NCBI GenBank assembly: GCA_017883345.1
Contig: JADGNT010000185.1
Location: forward strand, 1-8,459
From: Candidatus Solibacter sp.
GTDB lineage: Bacteria > Acidobacteriota > Terriglobia > Bryobacterales > Bryobacteraceae
Length of the DNA stretch: 8,459 nt
Direction: 5' to 3'
Shown in pieces: positions 1-6,335 of the stretch. A program made the position numbers and the translations under genes. The notes under the pieces were generated by a model. The model was given only the letters and a program-made list of their open reading frames with translations, searched no databases and was not told where the DNA came from. The stretch's first letter is position 1. Every line of letters starts with the position of its first letter.

Positions 1-186
1 CGCGCCGCGGGCCTGCTCGCGTCGAACATTTTCGGCCTGCACGATTTCGAGCGCGACCCCTCGCGCGACGCCAGCCTCTCCATCCGCCCCGGCCAGCCGC
101 TGCGCTTCCGCTACCGCGTGATCGTTCATCCTGGCGATGTGAATACCGCGGGAATTCGCGACGCCTATGAAACGTGGGCACGGTAG
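1..186 (+). CDS. 3' end of a PmoA/DUF6807-like protein (5' end outside window)
   Basis: Frame 1 is open from the first base and stops at TAG (184-186), giving the last 61 residues of a longer protein. The tail contains LLASNIFGLHDF, then SLSIRPGQPLRFRYRVIVH and DAYETWAR. A basic/aromatic beta strand (LRFRYRVIVHPGD) followed by a short closing helix matches what I know of the C-terminus of the DUF6807 ('PmoA') family. Those are beta-rich proteins, often found in sugar-utilisation loci of Acidobacteriota, Planctomycetota and Bacteroidota; the PmoA name does not imply methane oxidation. Codon use is strongly GC3, so the frame is coding. The gene converges on the reverse gene ending at 269, with a hairpin in the gap. 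Being coding is nearly certain; the family call is moderate because only the last fifth or so is visible. Confidence 0.65.
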   Translation, partial: RAAGLLASNIFGLHDFERDPSRDASLSIRPGQPLRFRYRVIVHPGDVNTAGIRDAYETWAR

Positions 187-202
187 CGTAGCCTTCCAGG
201 CT

Positions 203-219
203 GGGGTGCCCTCTGGGCC
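203..219 (+). repeat. 17-bp dispersed repeat, copy A
   Basis: The 17 bases starting GGGGTGCCCTCT and ending GGGCC recur exactly, in inverted orientation, at 2703-2719. Both copies lie in gaps between convergent gene ends. The core GCCC-TCT-GGGC can fold into a small hairpin. An exact 17-mer is unlikely by chance in 8.5 kb, but GC bias raises the odds. Confidence 0.5.
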
Positions 220-237
220 GCCCCCTTTCCTGGGGGC
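220..237 (+). terminator. Hairpin between convergent genes, possible terminator
   Basis: GCCCCC (220-225), loop TTTCCT, GGGGGC (232-237) is a perfect 6-bp G+C stem. On the forward strand it is followed by ATTCTTCC, a weak pyrimidine tract. It lies 34 bp past the stop of the forward gene at 186, which suits a terminator for that gene. The reverse-strand side has no U-tract. The call rests on position and stem only. Confidence 0.35.
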
Positions 238-268
238 ATTCTTCCTCCGTGCCCGCGCGCGAAATTCC

Positions 269-847
269 CTACTTCACGGTGAGTTCGAAATCCACCTGCA
301 ACACCAGCGCGTCGTTGGTCACGCGGATGTCCGGCGCCGCGAACTTGCGGACTTCGCGTTTGTACCCGGGCTGCGCCGCGCCCTCTTCCAGCAGCTTCTG
401 CGCCTCCGCTTCCAGCGCGTATTTGAAGTCTTTCGCCAGGCTGGCCTGCATGGCCACGCAGACCCGGCGGATGTAGTACCCGCTCTTGCCTTCGCTGGTC
501 GCCTTCACTTCCTGCAAAGCGATGGCGCCATTCTTGTAGACAGGCACGGCCGTAATCACCACGTCGAATGCGTCTCCCAAGCCCACGCATTGGCCCACCA
601 CGTTGAGCGCGCTGCGGCCCGTGAACCGCGCCTTCATGCGCAAGCGTCCGCCCTCGCCGCGCACCTGCGGCTTTTCCAGGTACGCGAAGTTGCACTTGTT
701 GGTCTTGCTGCCGTGTACGTAGCGGCGGCCCTCCTGGCTGAAAACCTGCTCGGTCAGCATGCGCTCCAACGCCCCGAACTGGATGTGCAGTTCCACGGCG
801 GCCGCGCACCGGGACAACCCGAGCAGCAGAAGTACGAAACGGATCAC
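269..847 (-). CDS. Exported protein of unknown function, 192 aa
   Basis: The start is GTG at 847-845, which shares bases with the TGA stop of the upstream DUF3108 gene (GTGA overlap), so the two are very probably translationally coupled. The frame is open further upstream, but those codons are antisense-type shadow of the DUF3108 gene. The product begins IRFVLLLLGLSRCAAA, a signal peptide with likely cleavage near residue 17, so the protein should be exported. The mature part is mixed alpha/beta: QFGALERMLTEQVF (23-36), RFTGRSALNV (74-83), a region near 120-150 ending in an amphipathic helix (YALEAEAQKLLEEG), and a closing strand LVLQVDFELTV. Single cysteines occur at 52, 87 and 130. I do not recognise the family. 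The strand-helix-strand layout and pairing with DUF3108 suggest an envelope or lipid-binding-like role, which is only inference. Confidence 0.8.
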   Translation of the reverse strand: MIRFVLLLLGLSRCAAAVELHIQFGALERMLTEQVFSQEGRRYVHGSKTNKCNFAYLEKPQVRGEGGRLRMKARFTGRSALNVVGQCVGLGDAFDVVITAVPVYKNGAIALQEVKATSEGKSGYYIRRVCVAMQASLAKDFKYALEAEAQKLLEEGAAQPGYKREVRKFAAPDIRVTNDALVLQVDFELTVK

Positions 848-1605
848 TCGTGCTTTTCCAATTGCAGGTTGATGGTGCCGATAGTGAACGTCATGCGCAC
901 CCGGATCTGGACCGGCAGTTTGCGGCGGTCGTCGCTCACCCACACGTTGACGTGCGCCGACCGCCGGTACAGCACGCCGTCGAACAGGTAGACCTCGTAG
1001 CGGATGGTCTTGAACGTGCCGTCGGGAGTCTTCACATCTTCGCGCGCCTGGGCTTCCACTTTCACCATTACGCTCTTCTTGCCGTCGCTGACCGGGATCT
1101 GGGTGCTTTGACCCGGCTCCAGATTCAGTGTGCGGATGAAGAAGAGCCCGCCGATCACGTCGTGCACGCAGGGCGGGATATCGGTCTCCTGGGAGAGCAC
1201 GATGGCATTATTCCTGGCGCGGTCGCGTTCCAGGTAGCTGGCCTTTTTGGCCTCCGCGTCGAACGTGATCTTGGTTTCGCGCAGCCGGCTGCCTTCGTGG
1301 GTCGTCATCTGCAAGCTCTGCGCGCAGTAGGCGGAGCTCATGTTGGCGGAATAATCGTCCTCCACCTTGAACAGTTTGGAGACGATGCCGGTCGATTCCA
1401 GGTGCAGATTGACCTGATACCCGGGCCGCGGCTGCGGCGTGGTGGTCAGTTCCACCCTGGCTTTACCCGCCGTGAAAAGCCGCCAATCGATGCTGTAGTA
1501 GAGGGTTTCCTTGGCGGGCAAAGTATTGCTCTGCGAAAAAGCGAGCGTCGCACAGACGAGGAGCGGCGGCAGCAGACGAAAGAGCATGAAAGGCCAGTTT
1601 CGCAT
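844..1605 (-). CDS. DUF3108 domain exported protein, 253 aa
   Basis: ATG at 1605 gives MRNWPFMLFRLL; a second ATG at residue 7 (1587) is an alternative start, and neither has a clear Shine-Dalgarno. Residues 8-24 form a hydrophobic signal segment ending ATLAFSQ, so export is predicted. The mature part matches DUF3108: an early strand (LYYSIDWRLFTAGKARVEL), a VSKLFKVEDDY segment (75-85), EGSRLRETKITFD (104-116), the DVIGGLFFIRTL block (149-160), and a C-terminal PVQIRVRMTFTIGTINLQL. In this family the second half typically covers conversion of a precursor-like beta sheet; no enzymatic activity is established. Two cysteines (94, 146) could form a disulfide. It overlaps the following exported gene by 3 bases (GTGA), so they form a two-gene unit. 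It is transcribed divergently from the ROK kinase across 60 bp. Family call firm, function unknown. Confidence 0.88.
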   Translation of the reverse strand: MRNWPFMLFRLLPPLLVCATLAFSQSNTLPAKETLYYSIDWRLFTAGKARVELTTTPQPRPGYQVNLHLESTGIVSKLFKVEDDYSANMSSAYCAQSLQMTTHEGSRLRETKITFDAEAKKASYLERDRARNNAIVLSQETDIPPCVHDVIGGLFFIRTLNLEPGQSTQIPVSDGKKSVMVKVEAQAREDVKTPDGTFKTIRYEVYLFDGVLYRRSAHVNVWVSDDRRKLPVQIRVRMTFTIGTINLQLEKHE

Positions 1606-1665
1606 TTGCAGCGCCAGTGGCGCAATGCGCGCGCTAAATTAGGAGGTGCACTCAGGAGGTTTCAT
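1606..1665. promoter_or_regulatory. Divergent intergenic region with a palindrome
   Basis: These 60 bp separate the reverse DUF3108 start from the forward ROK start and must serve both directions unless promoters lie inside the genes. GCGCCA-G-TGGCGC (1611-1623) is a perfect 6-bp palindrome around one base and is a candidate operator. No confident -35/-10 pair can be assigned. The forward side ends in tandem Shine-Dalgarno sequences. Confidence 0.35.
1641..1659 (+). promoter_or_regulatory. Tandem Shine-Dalgarno before the ROK kinase
   Basis: AGGAGG occurs twice, at 1641-1646 and 1654-1659, 13 bp apart. The second lies 6 nt before TTG 1666 and 9 nt before GTG 1669. This decides the start of the kinase, whose frame is otherwise open antisense to DUF3108 back to 850. 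Confidence 0.7.
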
Positions 1666-2613
1666 TTGGTGGTTTTAGGCATCGATATCGGCGGTAATCA
1701 GATCCGGGCCGGCATGGTCGACCCGGAGGGCGCCATTCTGGCATCGCGCACGATCCCGACTCCGGCGGATCTGGACACGTTCTTGCCGTCGTTGCAGGAC
1801 GCCATCCGCTGGCTGGTGGAGAGCACGGAACTTCCCTCCGGGGTGGGTGTGGGCTGTAAAGGCATGATCGACCCCGACACGACCCGCATCGAAACCCTGC
1901 GCGGCCCGCTGCATTTCCTGCAGGGATTGCGCATCGTGGATCTCGTCGGCCTGCCGCTTGAGGTGCCGGTGTTCGCCGATAATGACGCGCGCGTCGCGCT
2001 GGCCGGCGAGATGGTGTGGGGCGCGGCGCGCGGGCGCGAGAACGTCCTCATGCTGACCCTGGGCAATGGTGTGGGCGGCGCCGCCCTGGTCAACGGGCGC
2101 GTGCTGCGCGGGCACTCCGGAGTGGCCGGCAACATGGGCCACCTCACCGTGAACCCGCATGGCGCCATCTGCTCCTGCGGCAATCGCGGCTGCCTGGAGA
2201 CGGTGTTTTCCGCGCGCGCGATTGAAGCCGACGCCCGCGCGGCCGTGCATCGCGGCTGCGATTCCGTGCTCACGCAACTCTTCCGCCAGCAGCCCCAACT
2301 GGCCTCTTGCCGCACCGTCTTCCAGGCGGCGCGCGAAGGTGACGAAGTGGCCCTCGCGATTGTCTCCAGCGCCATCTACAAGCTCGGCGCAGCGCTGGCC
2401 GGACTGCTGCACATCTTCGACCCGGAGATCGTCATCCTGGGCGGCCACGTGGCCGACGCCGGTACCGATCTCCTGGTCCCGCTGCAGGATGAGGTGTGGA
2501 ACCGCTCGCGCGGTCTGCTGGGCCGCGACGTGCCCATTGTGGAACAGCAGGTCGCCGACAAATCCGGCATCATCGGCGCGGCAGGCCTGGTGATGGCGCC
2601 CCACGGGGACTGA
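1666..2613 (+). CDS. ROK family sugar kinase, 315 aa
   Basis: ROK proteins phosphorylate hexoses with ATP in the cytoplasm; some are repressors, but no N-terminal helix-turn-helix is present, so this is the kinase type. TTG 1666 is chosen for its AGGAGG at 6 nt; GTG 1669 is equally possible. The length suits the family. Visible motifs: GIDIGGN (5-11, phosphate loop), ADNDARVALAGE (104-115, with D107 the likely catalytic base), LGNGVGGA (132-139), the GNMGH block (155-159), and the zinc motif CSCGNRGCLE (169-178). H159 and C169, C171, C176 are present, so zinc binding looks intact. Oddities: the usual GGT is GGN, GTGxGG is GNGVGG, and the sugar-contacting Glu of ExGH is Asn156. The substrate cannot be named. 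The last two codons and the TGA lie inside a 72-bp palindromic repeat. Confidence 0.9.
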   Translation: MVVLGIDIGGNQIRAGMVDPEGAILASRTIPTPADLDTFLPSLQDAIRWLVESTELPSGVGVGCKGMIDPDTTRIETLRGPLHFLQGLRIVDLVGLPLEVPVFADNDARVALAGEMVWGAARGRENVLMLTLGNGVGGAALVNGRVLRGHSGVAGNMGHLTVNPHGAICSCGNRGCLETVFSARAIEADARAAVHRGCDSVLTQLFRQQPQLASCRTVFQAAREGDEVALAIVSSAIYKLGAALAGLLHIFDPEIVILGGHVADAGTDLLVPLQDEVWNRSRGLLGRDVPIVEQQVADKSGIIGAAGLVMAPHGD

Positions 2614-2676
2614 CAAGACTGCCATGAATTTCCGGCGCTCTTTGCCGGAAATTCGCTGGCAGTCCTGTCTGTCCCC
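2605..2676. repeat. 72-bp palindromic element, copy 1 (REP/REPIN-like)
   Basis: This is a long imperfect palindrome. Stem parts are GGGGAC/GTCCCC, GACA/TGTC, GACTGCCA/TGGCAGTC and AATTTCCGG/CCGGAAATT, with a 9-nt loop CGCTCTTTG. It is 66/72 identical to copy 2 at 4915-4986, in the same orientation. It overlaps the ROK 3' end, providing GGG GAC TGA. Base 7 is T, giving a T-T mismatch where copy 2 has an A-T pair. Elements of this build are often REP-type repeats moved by RAYT (TnpA_REP) proteins; no such gene is in the window. It could also act as a terminator or 3'-stabilising hairpin between the convergent ROK and permease genes. Confidence 0.85.
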
Positions 2677-2702
2677 GGGTTGCCGCGCCCCTAACCCCTC
2701 CA

Positions 2703-2719
2703 GGCCCAGAGGGCACCCC
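2703..2719 (-). repeat. 17-bp dispersed repeat, copy B
   Basis: Exact reverse complement of 203-219. It lies between the 72-bp element and the 2722-2743 hairpin, so this convergent gap (2614-2778) is packed with repeated or palindromic sequence and has no gene. Confidence 0.5.
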
Positions 2720-2721
2720 GT

Positions 2722-2743
2722 CGGGGCTCCGATCAGAGCCCCG
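2722..2743. repeat. Hairpin plus 'ADARGSD'-type repeat
   Basis: CGGGGCTC (2722-2729), loop CGATCA, GAGCCCCG (2736-2743) is a perfect 8-bp stem. It is directly followed by GCGTCAGCGAGCGGGTT (2744-2760). On the reverse strand this reads as NPLADARGSD, a peptide I recall from many spurious ORFs in Acidobacteriota and related genomes, which marks a dispersed repeat rather than a protein. It lies 19 bp past the permease stop, so it may also help end that transcript, although no U-tract follows. Confidence 0.5.
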
Positions 2744-2778
2744 AGCGTCAGCGAGCGGGTTGTCAGGGGCGCCCATAC

Positions 2779-3978
2779 TCACTCGTACCTTAGCGCTTCG
2801 GTAGGATGCAGGTGCGCCGCCCGGTTCGCCGGCAGCATCCCGAACACCAGGCCCACCAGGCAGGAGACGCCGAAAGCCACCAGGATCGCCACCGGCGAAA
2901 TCGGAATCCGGATGTCGGCGAACAACTGCACGCTCAGCGGGATCGCCACCCCCACCAGAATGCCCATCAGTCCACCCGAAAGGCTCACCAGAATCGCCTC
3001 CGTCAGGAATTGCAGCAGAATCTCCCTGGGCGACGCCCCCACCGCCAGCCGCACGCCAATTTCCCGCGTCCGCTCCGTCACCGTCACCAGCATGATGTTC
3101 ATGATCCCGATGCCGGAAATCAGCAGCGTGATGGCCGAAACCAGCACCAGCACCAGCGAGAGGATCAGCGATATGTTCTTGGCCGCGTTCAGGATGGCCG
3201 TCATGGTGTCCACCCGGTAGCGCGCTCCGGGACGGTGCCGCGCTTCCAGGATCTCCTGCAACCGCGCCGCCACCCGCTCCACCTCCCGCGGCGAACGCGC
3301 CTGTACGTAGAGCGGATCGATGCGCTCCACCGGGGTAAAGTAACGCAGCACGGTAATGGGGATAAGTATCGTGTCCCGCTCGACTTCCGACTGCCCGAAA
3401 GTCTCCACTTTTTCGTGGAACGTGCCGATCACGGTGAACTCCAGACCGTAGAGCTTGACGACCTGGCTGAGCGCCGCCGCCCGCCCGCCAAACATCCTTG
3501 TGGCGAGTTGGTCGGTGAGCAGCGCCGTCTTGGTGCGCAGCGTGAGGTCGCCCTCGTCCAGAAATCGCCCGCTACTGATCACGATGTTGCGCACCGCCTG
3601 GTAATCCTGGTCGGTACCGATCACCTTCACGTCCTGCTCCTTGCCGCCGATCAGAATGCGGTCGAAATTGGACATCACGCCGGTCGCGGCCACGATGTCG
3701 GAGGTCAATTCCTGGCGGATCGCCTGCACGTCCGGCATCTTAATGTAGTCCGCCTCGGAGACCGTGCTGCCGCCCGCCGAAGCATAGTAGGCAAAAATGA
3801 TGTTGCTTCCGATGCCCTGCACCTGTTCCAGAATGTAGTCCCGGCTGGTCAGCGAGATGGTCACCACCAGGATCACCGACGCCGTGCCGATGGCCATGCC
3901 CAGCCCGGTCAGCAGCGAACGCACGGGACTGGCGCGAAGCGCCTGCGCGCTGAACCGGATCGCTTCGCCAAGGAACAT
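2779..3978 (-). CDS. MacB/FtsX-type ABC transporter permease, 399 aa
   Basis: Integral membrane component of a MacB-like ABC exporter or mechanotransmitter. Four membrane segments are visible: residues 22-44, then a large periplasmic MacB_PCD domain (about 45-268), then 270-298, 322-352 and 359-382. The FtsX signature is clear: GIGIMNIMLVTVTERTREIG (289-308), followed by VRLAVGAS, and the C-terminal PANRAAHLHPTEALRYE. The 399 aa fit the short permease form without a fused ATPase. Its start lies 9 bp after the TPR gene stop, so the two are cotranscribed; the ribosome site is weak. No ATPase gene lies in the window, although in many such operons it adjoins the permease. The downstream side is a convergent repeat-filled gap. 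Substrate unknown: candidates are a lipoprotein, peptide or antibiotic, and family membership alone does not decide. Confidence 0.92.
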   Translation of the reverse strand: MFLGEAIRFSAQALRASPVRSLLTGLGMAIGTASVILVVTISLTSRDYILEQVQGIGSNIIFAYYASAGGSTVSEADYIKMPDVQAIRQELTSDIVAATGVMSNFDRILIGGKEQDVKVIGTDQDYQAVRNIVISSGRFLDEGDLTLRTKTALLTDQLATRMFGGRAAALSQVVKLYGLEFTVIGTFHEKVETFGQSEVERDTILIPITVLRYFTPVERIDPLYVQARSPREVERVAARLQEILEARHRPGARYRVDTMTAILNAAKNISLILSLVLVLVSAITLLISGIGIMNIMLVTVTERTREIGVRLAVGASPREILLQFLTEAILVSLSGGLMGILVGVAIPLSVQLFADIRIPISPVAILVAFGVSCLVGLVFGMLPANRAAHLHPTEALRYE

Positions 3979-3987
3979 GGGCCGGGC

Positions 3988-4863
3988 TTAACTGCCCTGC
4001 ACCTGCTTGAGGAGCTTCTCGGCGGCGGCCCGCGGCGGGTCTTCCGGCGTCAGAGAGCTGCTCAGGTATCGCTTTAGAAGTTCACGCGCAACATCAAGAT
4101 TCCGCTTGCCTTTGATGTACAGATCTGCTTTCGCAAACATCAGCTTCGGGCTGTTGGGCGCGATCTGCTCCGCCTTCGCCAAGCTCAGGTCGGCCTCCTG
4201 GTAGCGGCCCTGCTTCGTGAACAGGCGGGCCAGATCGATGAGCCGTCCGATCTGGTGGGGGGCAAGTTCCACGGCCCGTCGCAAATGCGCTTCGGCGCTG
4301 GAGAATTCCTTGCGCTTTTCGGCCAGTCTGGCTTGTGCCCAATACCCCTCGGACGGGCTGATGCGCGCGATCTGGGCGGCCGTGGCCGACGCCTTGTCGT
4401 TTCCGCCGCCGAGGAAGCCGGGAGCCTCCAGGTAATACTCGAACAAATCGCTCTGAGCCTCTAGATTCCCAGGGTTTAGCTGCACCGCCTTCTCGAAGAA
4501 CTGGCGCGCCTTATTGGCGAATCCAGGCGCTGTAATCATGCTCGAGGTCTCGGCGCGCCGTCCATAGGCGCGGCCCAGCCAAAGATGGCAGCCGGAATTG
4601 CCCGGTGCCAGAGCTACCGCCTTCTCCAGCGCCTCGGTTGCCTTCTTGAACTCGCCCTGCCCGTAGTAGTTGCGCCCCATCAACTCGTACACCGCGGCGT
4701 CTTTGTTCGAGCCTGCCTGTAATACTTCAAGAGATTGCTGGAACCGAGTGAGATTGTAGAGCTTACGCGCTCGATCAAGGTCCGGCCCGGAGGCCCATGC
4801 CAGCCACGCAAACCCGAAAATCGAGATCAGCCGTTTGACCCGGTCACCCTGCTTGTTCTTCAT
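3988..4863 (-). CDS. Exported tetratricopeptide repeat protein, 291 aa
   Basis: ATG 4863 has AGGTGAG about 5 nt upstream, a fair ribosome site. Residues 9-26 (VKRLISIFGFAWLAWASG) form a signal peptide with a basic n-region, so a periplasmic location is predicted. TPR units follow, with the typical pattern of small and hydrophobic residues: about 57-90 (AVYELMGRNYYGQGEF, then ALEKAVALAPGN), 91-132 with a loop insertion, 173-205 (YWAQARLAEKRKEF, then LRRAVELAP), 206-239 and 240-275. Between them is FEYYLEAPGFLGGGNDKA, a segment I associate with a recurrent acidobacterial TPR family. TPRs mediate protein binding, and no enzyme residues are visible. It precedes the permease by 9 bp, suggesting a periplasmic partner of that transporter; this is inferred from position. 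A 72-bp repeat lies 51 bp upstream of its start. Confidence 0.9.
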   Translation of the reverse strand: MKNKQGDRVKRLISIFGFAWLAWASGPDLDRARKLYNLTRFQQSLEVLQAGSNKDAAVYELMGRNYYGQGEFKKATEALEKAVALAPGNSGCHLWLGRAYGRRAETSSMITAPGFANKARQFFEKAVQLNPGNLEAQSDLFEYYLEAPGFLGGGNDKASATAAQIARISPSEGYWAQARLAEKRKEFSSAEAHLRRAVELAPHQIGRLIDLARLFTKQGRYQEADLSLAKAEQIAPNSPKLMFAKADLYIKGKRNLDVARELLKRYLSSSLTPEDPPRAAAEKLLKQVQGS

Positions 4864-4914
4864 CTTAACTCACCTGAATAGATGAATCCGAAACCAGCCA
4901 GGTTTCGTAAACCC

Positions 4915-4986
4915 GGGGACAGACAAGCCTGACATGAATTTCCGGCGCTCTTTACCGGAAATTCGCTGTCAGGCCTGTCTGTCCCC
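4915..4986. repeat. 72-bp palindromic element, copy 2 (REP/REPIN-like)
   Basis: Same length, loop and stem layout as copy 1 at 2605-2676. The six differences are at element positions 7, 14, 18, 40, 55 and 59. Positions 14/59 and 18/55 are stem partners: A-T becomes C-G and C-G becomes A-T, so pairing is kept. Position 7 is A, pairing with T66; position 40 is in the loop. It lies between the mtaB stop (5040) and the TPR start (4863), about 54 bp after mtaB, where it would form a hairpin in an mtaB-TPR readthrough transcript. Confidence 0.85.
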
Positions 4987-5039
4987 GGTCGGCAGGTAAG
5001 GGGCTCCCCGATGTGCCAGTTGGTTTTTCGTCCCCACCT

Positions 5040-6329
5040 TCACTGCAAAATCGGCAGCGCGTTCTCCCGCAGGCCGGCGTTCGTCACACCGGCGATCCGC
5101 ACGTCGATCAGTGCGTTCGGTTCGCGGCCCGCCGCCAGTTCCACCTTCAGATAGTTCTCCGTCAGCGCGATCCCGGTTTCCGCCAGGGTCACCGCCGAGA
5201 GCGTACGGCCCACCATACGTTCGCGGAAAGCCAGATTCTTGGCCGCCGCCAACTCGCGGAGCACGCGATTGCGCTCCTTGCGCACCGCCATGGGCACCTG
5301 CACCGCCTCCTCGGCGGCCGGCGTGCCCGGACGCTCCGAGTAGGTGAAGACGTGCAGGTAAGTGAACGGCATCGCTGCCATGAATTGCCGGCTCTCTTCG
5401 AACTCGGCGTCGGTCTCCCCCGGGAAGCCCACCATGACGTCGGCGCCGATCCCGGCGTCCGGCATCAGCGCGCGCGCCTTCTGCACGCGGTCCGCATAGT
5501 GCCGCGGACGATACTTGCGATGCATGCGGCGCAGCGTCCGGTCGCACCCGCTTTGCAGCGGCGCGTGGACATGGGTGGCGATCCGCGGCGATTCGGTCAT
5601 CAACTGCAGCAGATCGTCGGAGAAGTCCATCGGCTCGACGGAACTGAGGCGCAGCCGCTCCACATCCGTCTCCCCGAGCAGGCGGCGCAGCAGATCGGCC
5701 AGCCGCATTGTGCTGCCCGGTTCCCTGCCCCAGCGCCCCAGATTGATGCCGCTCAGCACGATCTCGCGATAGCGCCGGGCGAGCGCGCGCACCTGCTCGA
5801 TCGCCTGTTCGGCGGGCGCGCCGCGGCTCGGTCCGCGCACGAACGGAATAATGCAGAACGAGCAGCGATTGTTGCAGCCATCCTGAATCTTCAAATTGGG
5901 ACGCGTACGGTCGCCCGCGGCGTCTTCCACCGGCGCCGACAGAAAATCGCGCTGCTCGAAGATATCGCCGATGTGAATGTTGCCGTGGTAGGGGGCCGCC
6001 ATCACGATCTCCGCGATCTGGGTTTTGTGCGAGTTGCCGACCACCCACTCGACCCCTGCCATCGACGCCAATTCCTCGGGAGCGCGCTGCGCGTAGCAGC
6101 CCGTGACCAGAATCCGCGCCTCCGGATTCTCGCGGTGCACCCGCCGAATGGTCTGGCGCACGTCGTCATCCGCCGACGATGTGACGGTGCAGGTGTTGAG
6201 CACCACCAGGTCCGCGCCGGCGCGAACGCCGGCGGATGCAAGTCCCTTGCCCGCCAGCAACCGTTCGAGAGCGGCGCCGTCGGCTTGTGTGGCCCGGCAT
6301 CCAAAGTTTTGAACGAAGAACTTCTCCAC
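5040..6329 (-). CDS. mtaB: tRNA (t6A37) C2-methylthiotransferase MtaB, 429 aa
   Basis: Radical-SAM enzyme that adds a methylthio group to t6A37 of ANN-decoding tRNAs, giving ms2t6A. Domain order is standard. The N-terminal UPF0004 domain carries the three cluster cysteines C11 (NFGCRATQ), C47 (NTCTVT) and C78 (TGCYAQ). The radical-SAM core has CNNRCSFC (C152, C156, C159) then IIPFVRG, with VGFPGE and HVHAPLQSG further on. A C-terminal TRAM-like domain shows LTENYLKVEL. NFGCRATQADG and the IIPFVRGPSRG context favour MtaB over MiaB or RimO. Length is normal and no key residue is missing. The start is GTG 6329, because MEKFFVQNFGCR is the expected N-terminus; no Shine-Dalgarno is visible. A vapC remnant ends 6 nt upstream, and the ancestral promoter may have been displaced. 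Confidence 0.95.
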   Translation of the reverse strand: MEKFFVQNFGCRATQADGAALERLLAGKGLASAGVRAGADLVVLNTCTVTSSADDDVRQTIRRVHRENPEARILVTGCYAQRAPEELASMAGVEWVVGNSHKTQIAEIVMAAPYHGNIHIGDIFEQRDFLSAPVEDAAGDRTRPNLKIQDGCNNRCSFCIIPFVRGPSRGAPAEQAIEQVRALARRYREIVLSGINLGRWGREPGSTMRLADLLRRLLGETDVERLRLSSVEPMDFSDDLLQLMTESPRIATHVHAPLQSGCDRTLRRMHRKYRPRHYADRVQKARALMPDAGIGADVMVGFPGETDAEFEESRQFMAAMPFTYLHVFTYSERPGTPAAEEAVQVPMAVRKERNRVLRELAAAKNLAFRERMVGRTLSAVTLAETGIALTENYLKVELAAGREPNALIDVRIAGVTNAGLRENALPILQ

Positions 6330-6335
6330 TACTTG

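Noticed and set aside
850..1665. Forward frame open across 816 bp before the ROK start, giving a 587-aa ORF.
   Set aside because: It is antisense to the DUF3108 gene and rich in His/Arg/Gly. The tandem AGGAGG and ROK N-terminus place the start at 1666.
1675..2625. 316-aa reverse ORF.
   Set aside because: Antisense to the ROK kinase, which has clear family motifs.
2806..4077. 423-aa forward ORF.
   Set aside because: Antisense to the permease; His/Arg/Gln-rich composition typical of a shadow frame.
5000..5010. GGGG-CT-CCCC as an mtaB terminator.
   Set aside because: The stem is only 4 bp with a 2-nt loop and no U-tract; the 72-bp element is the better structure.
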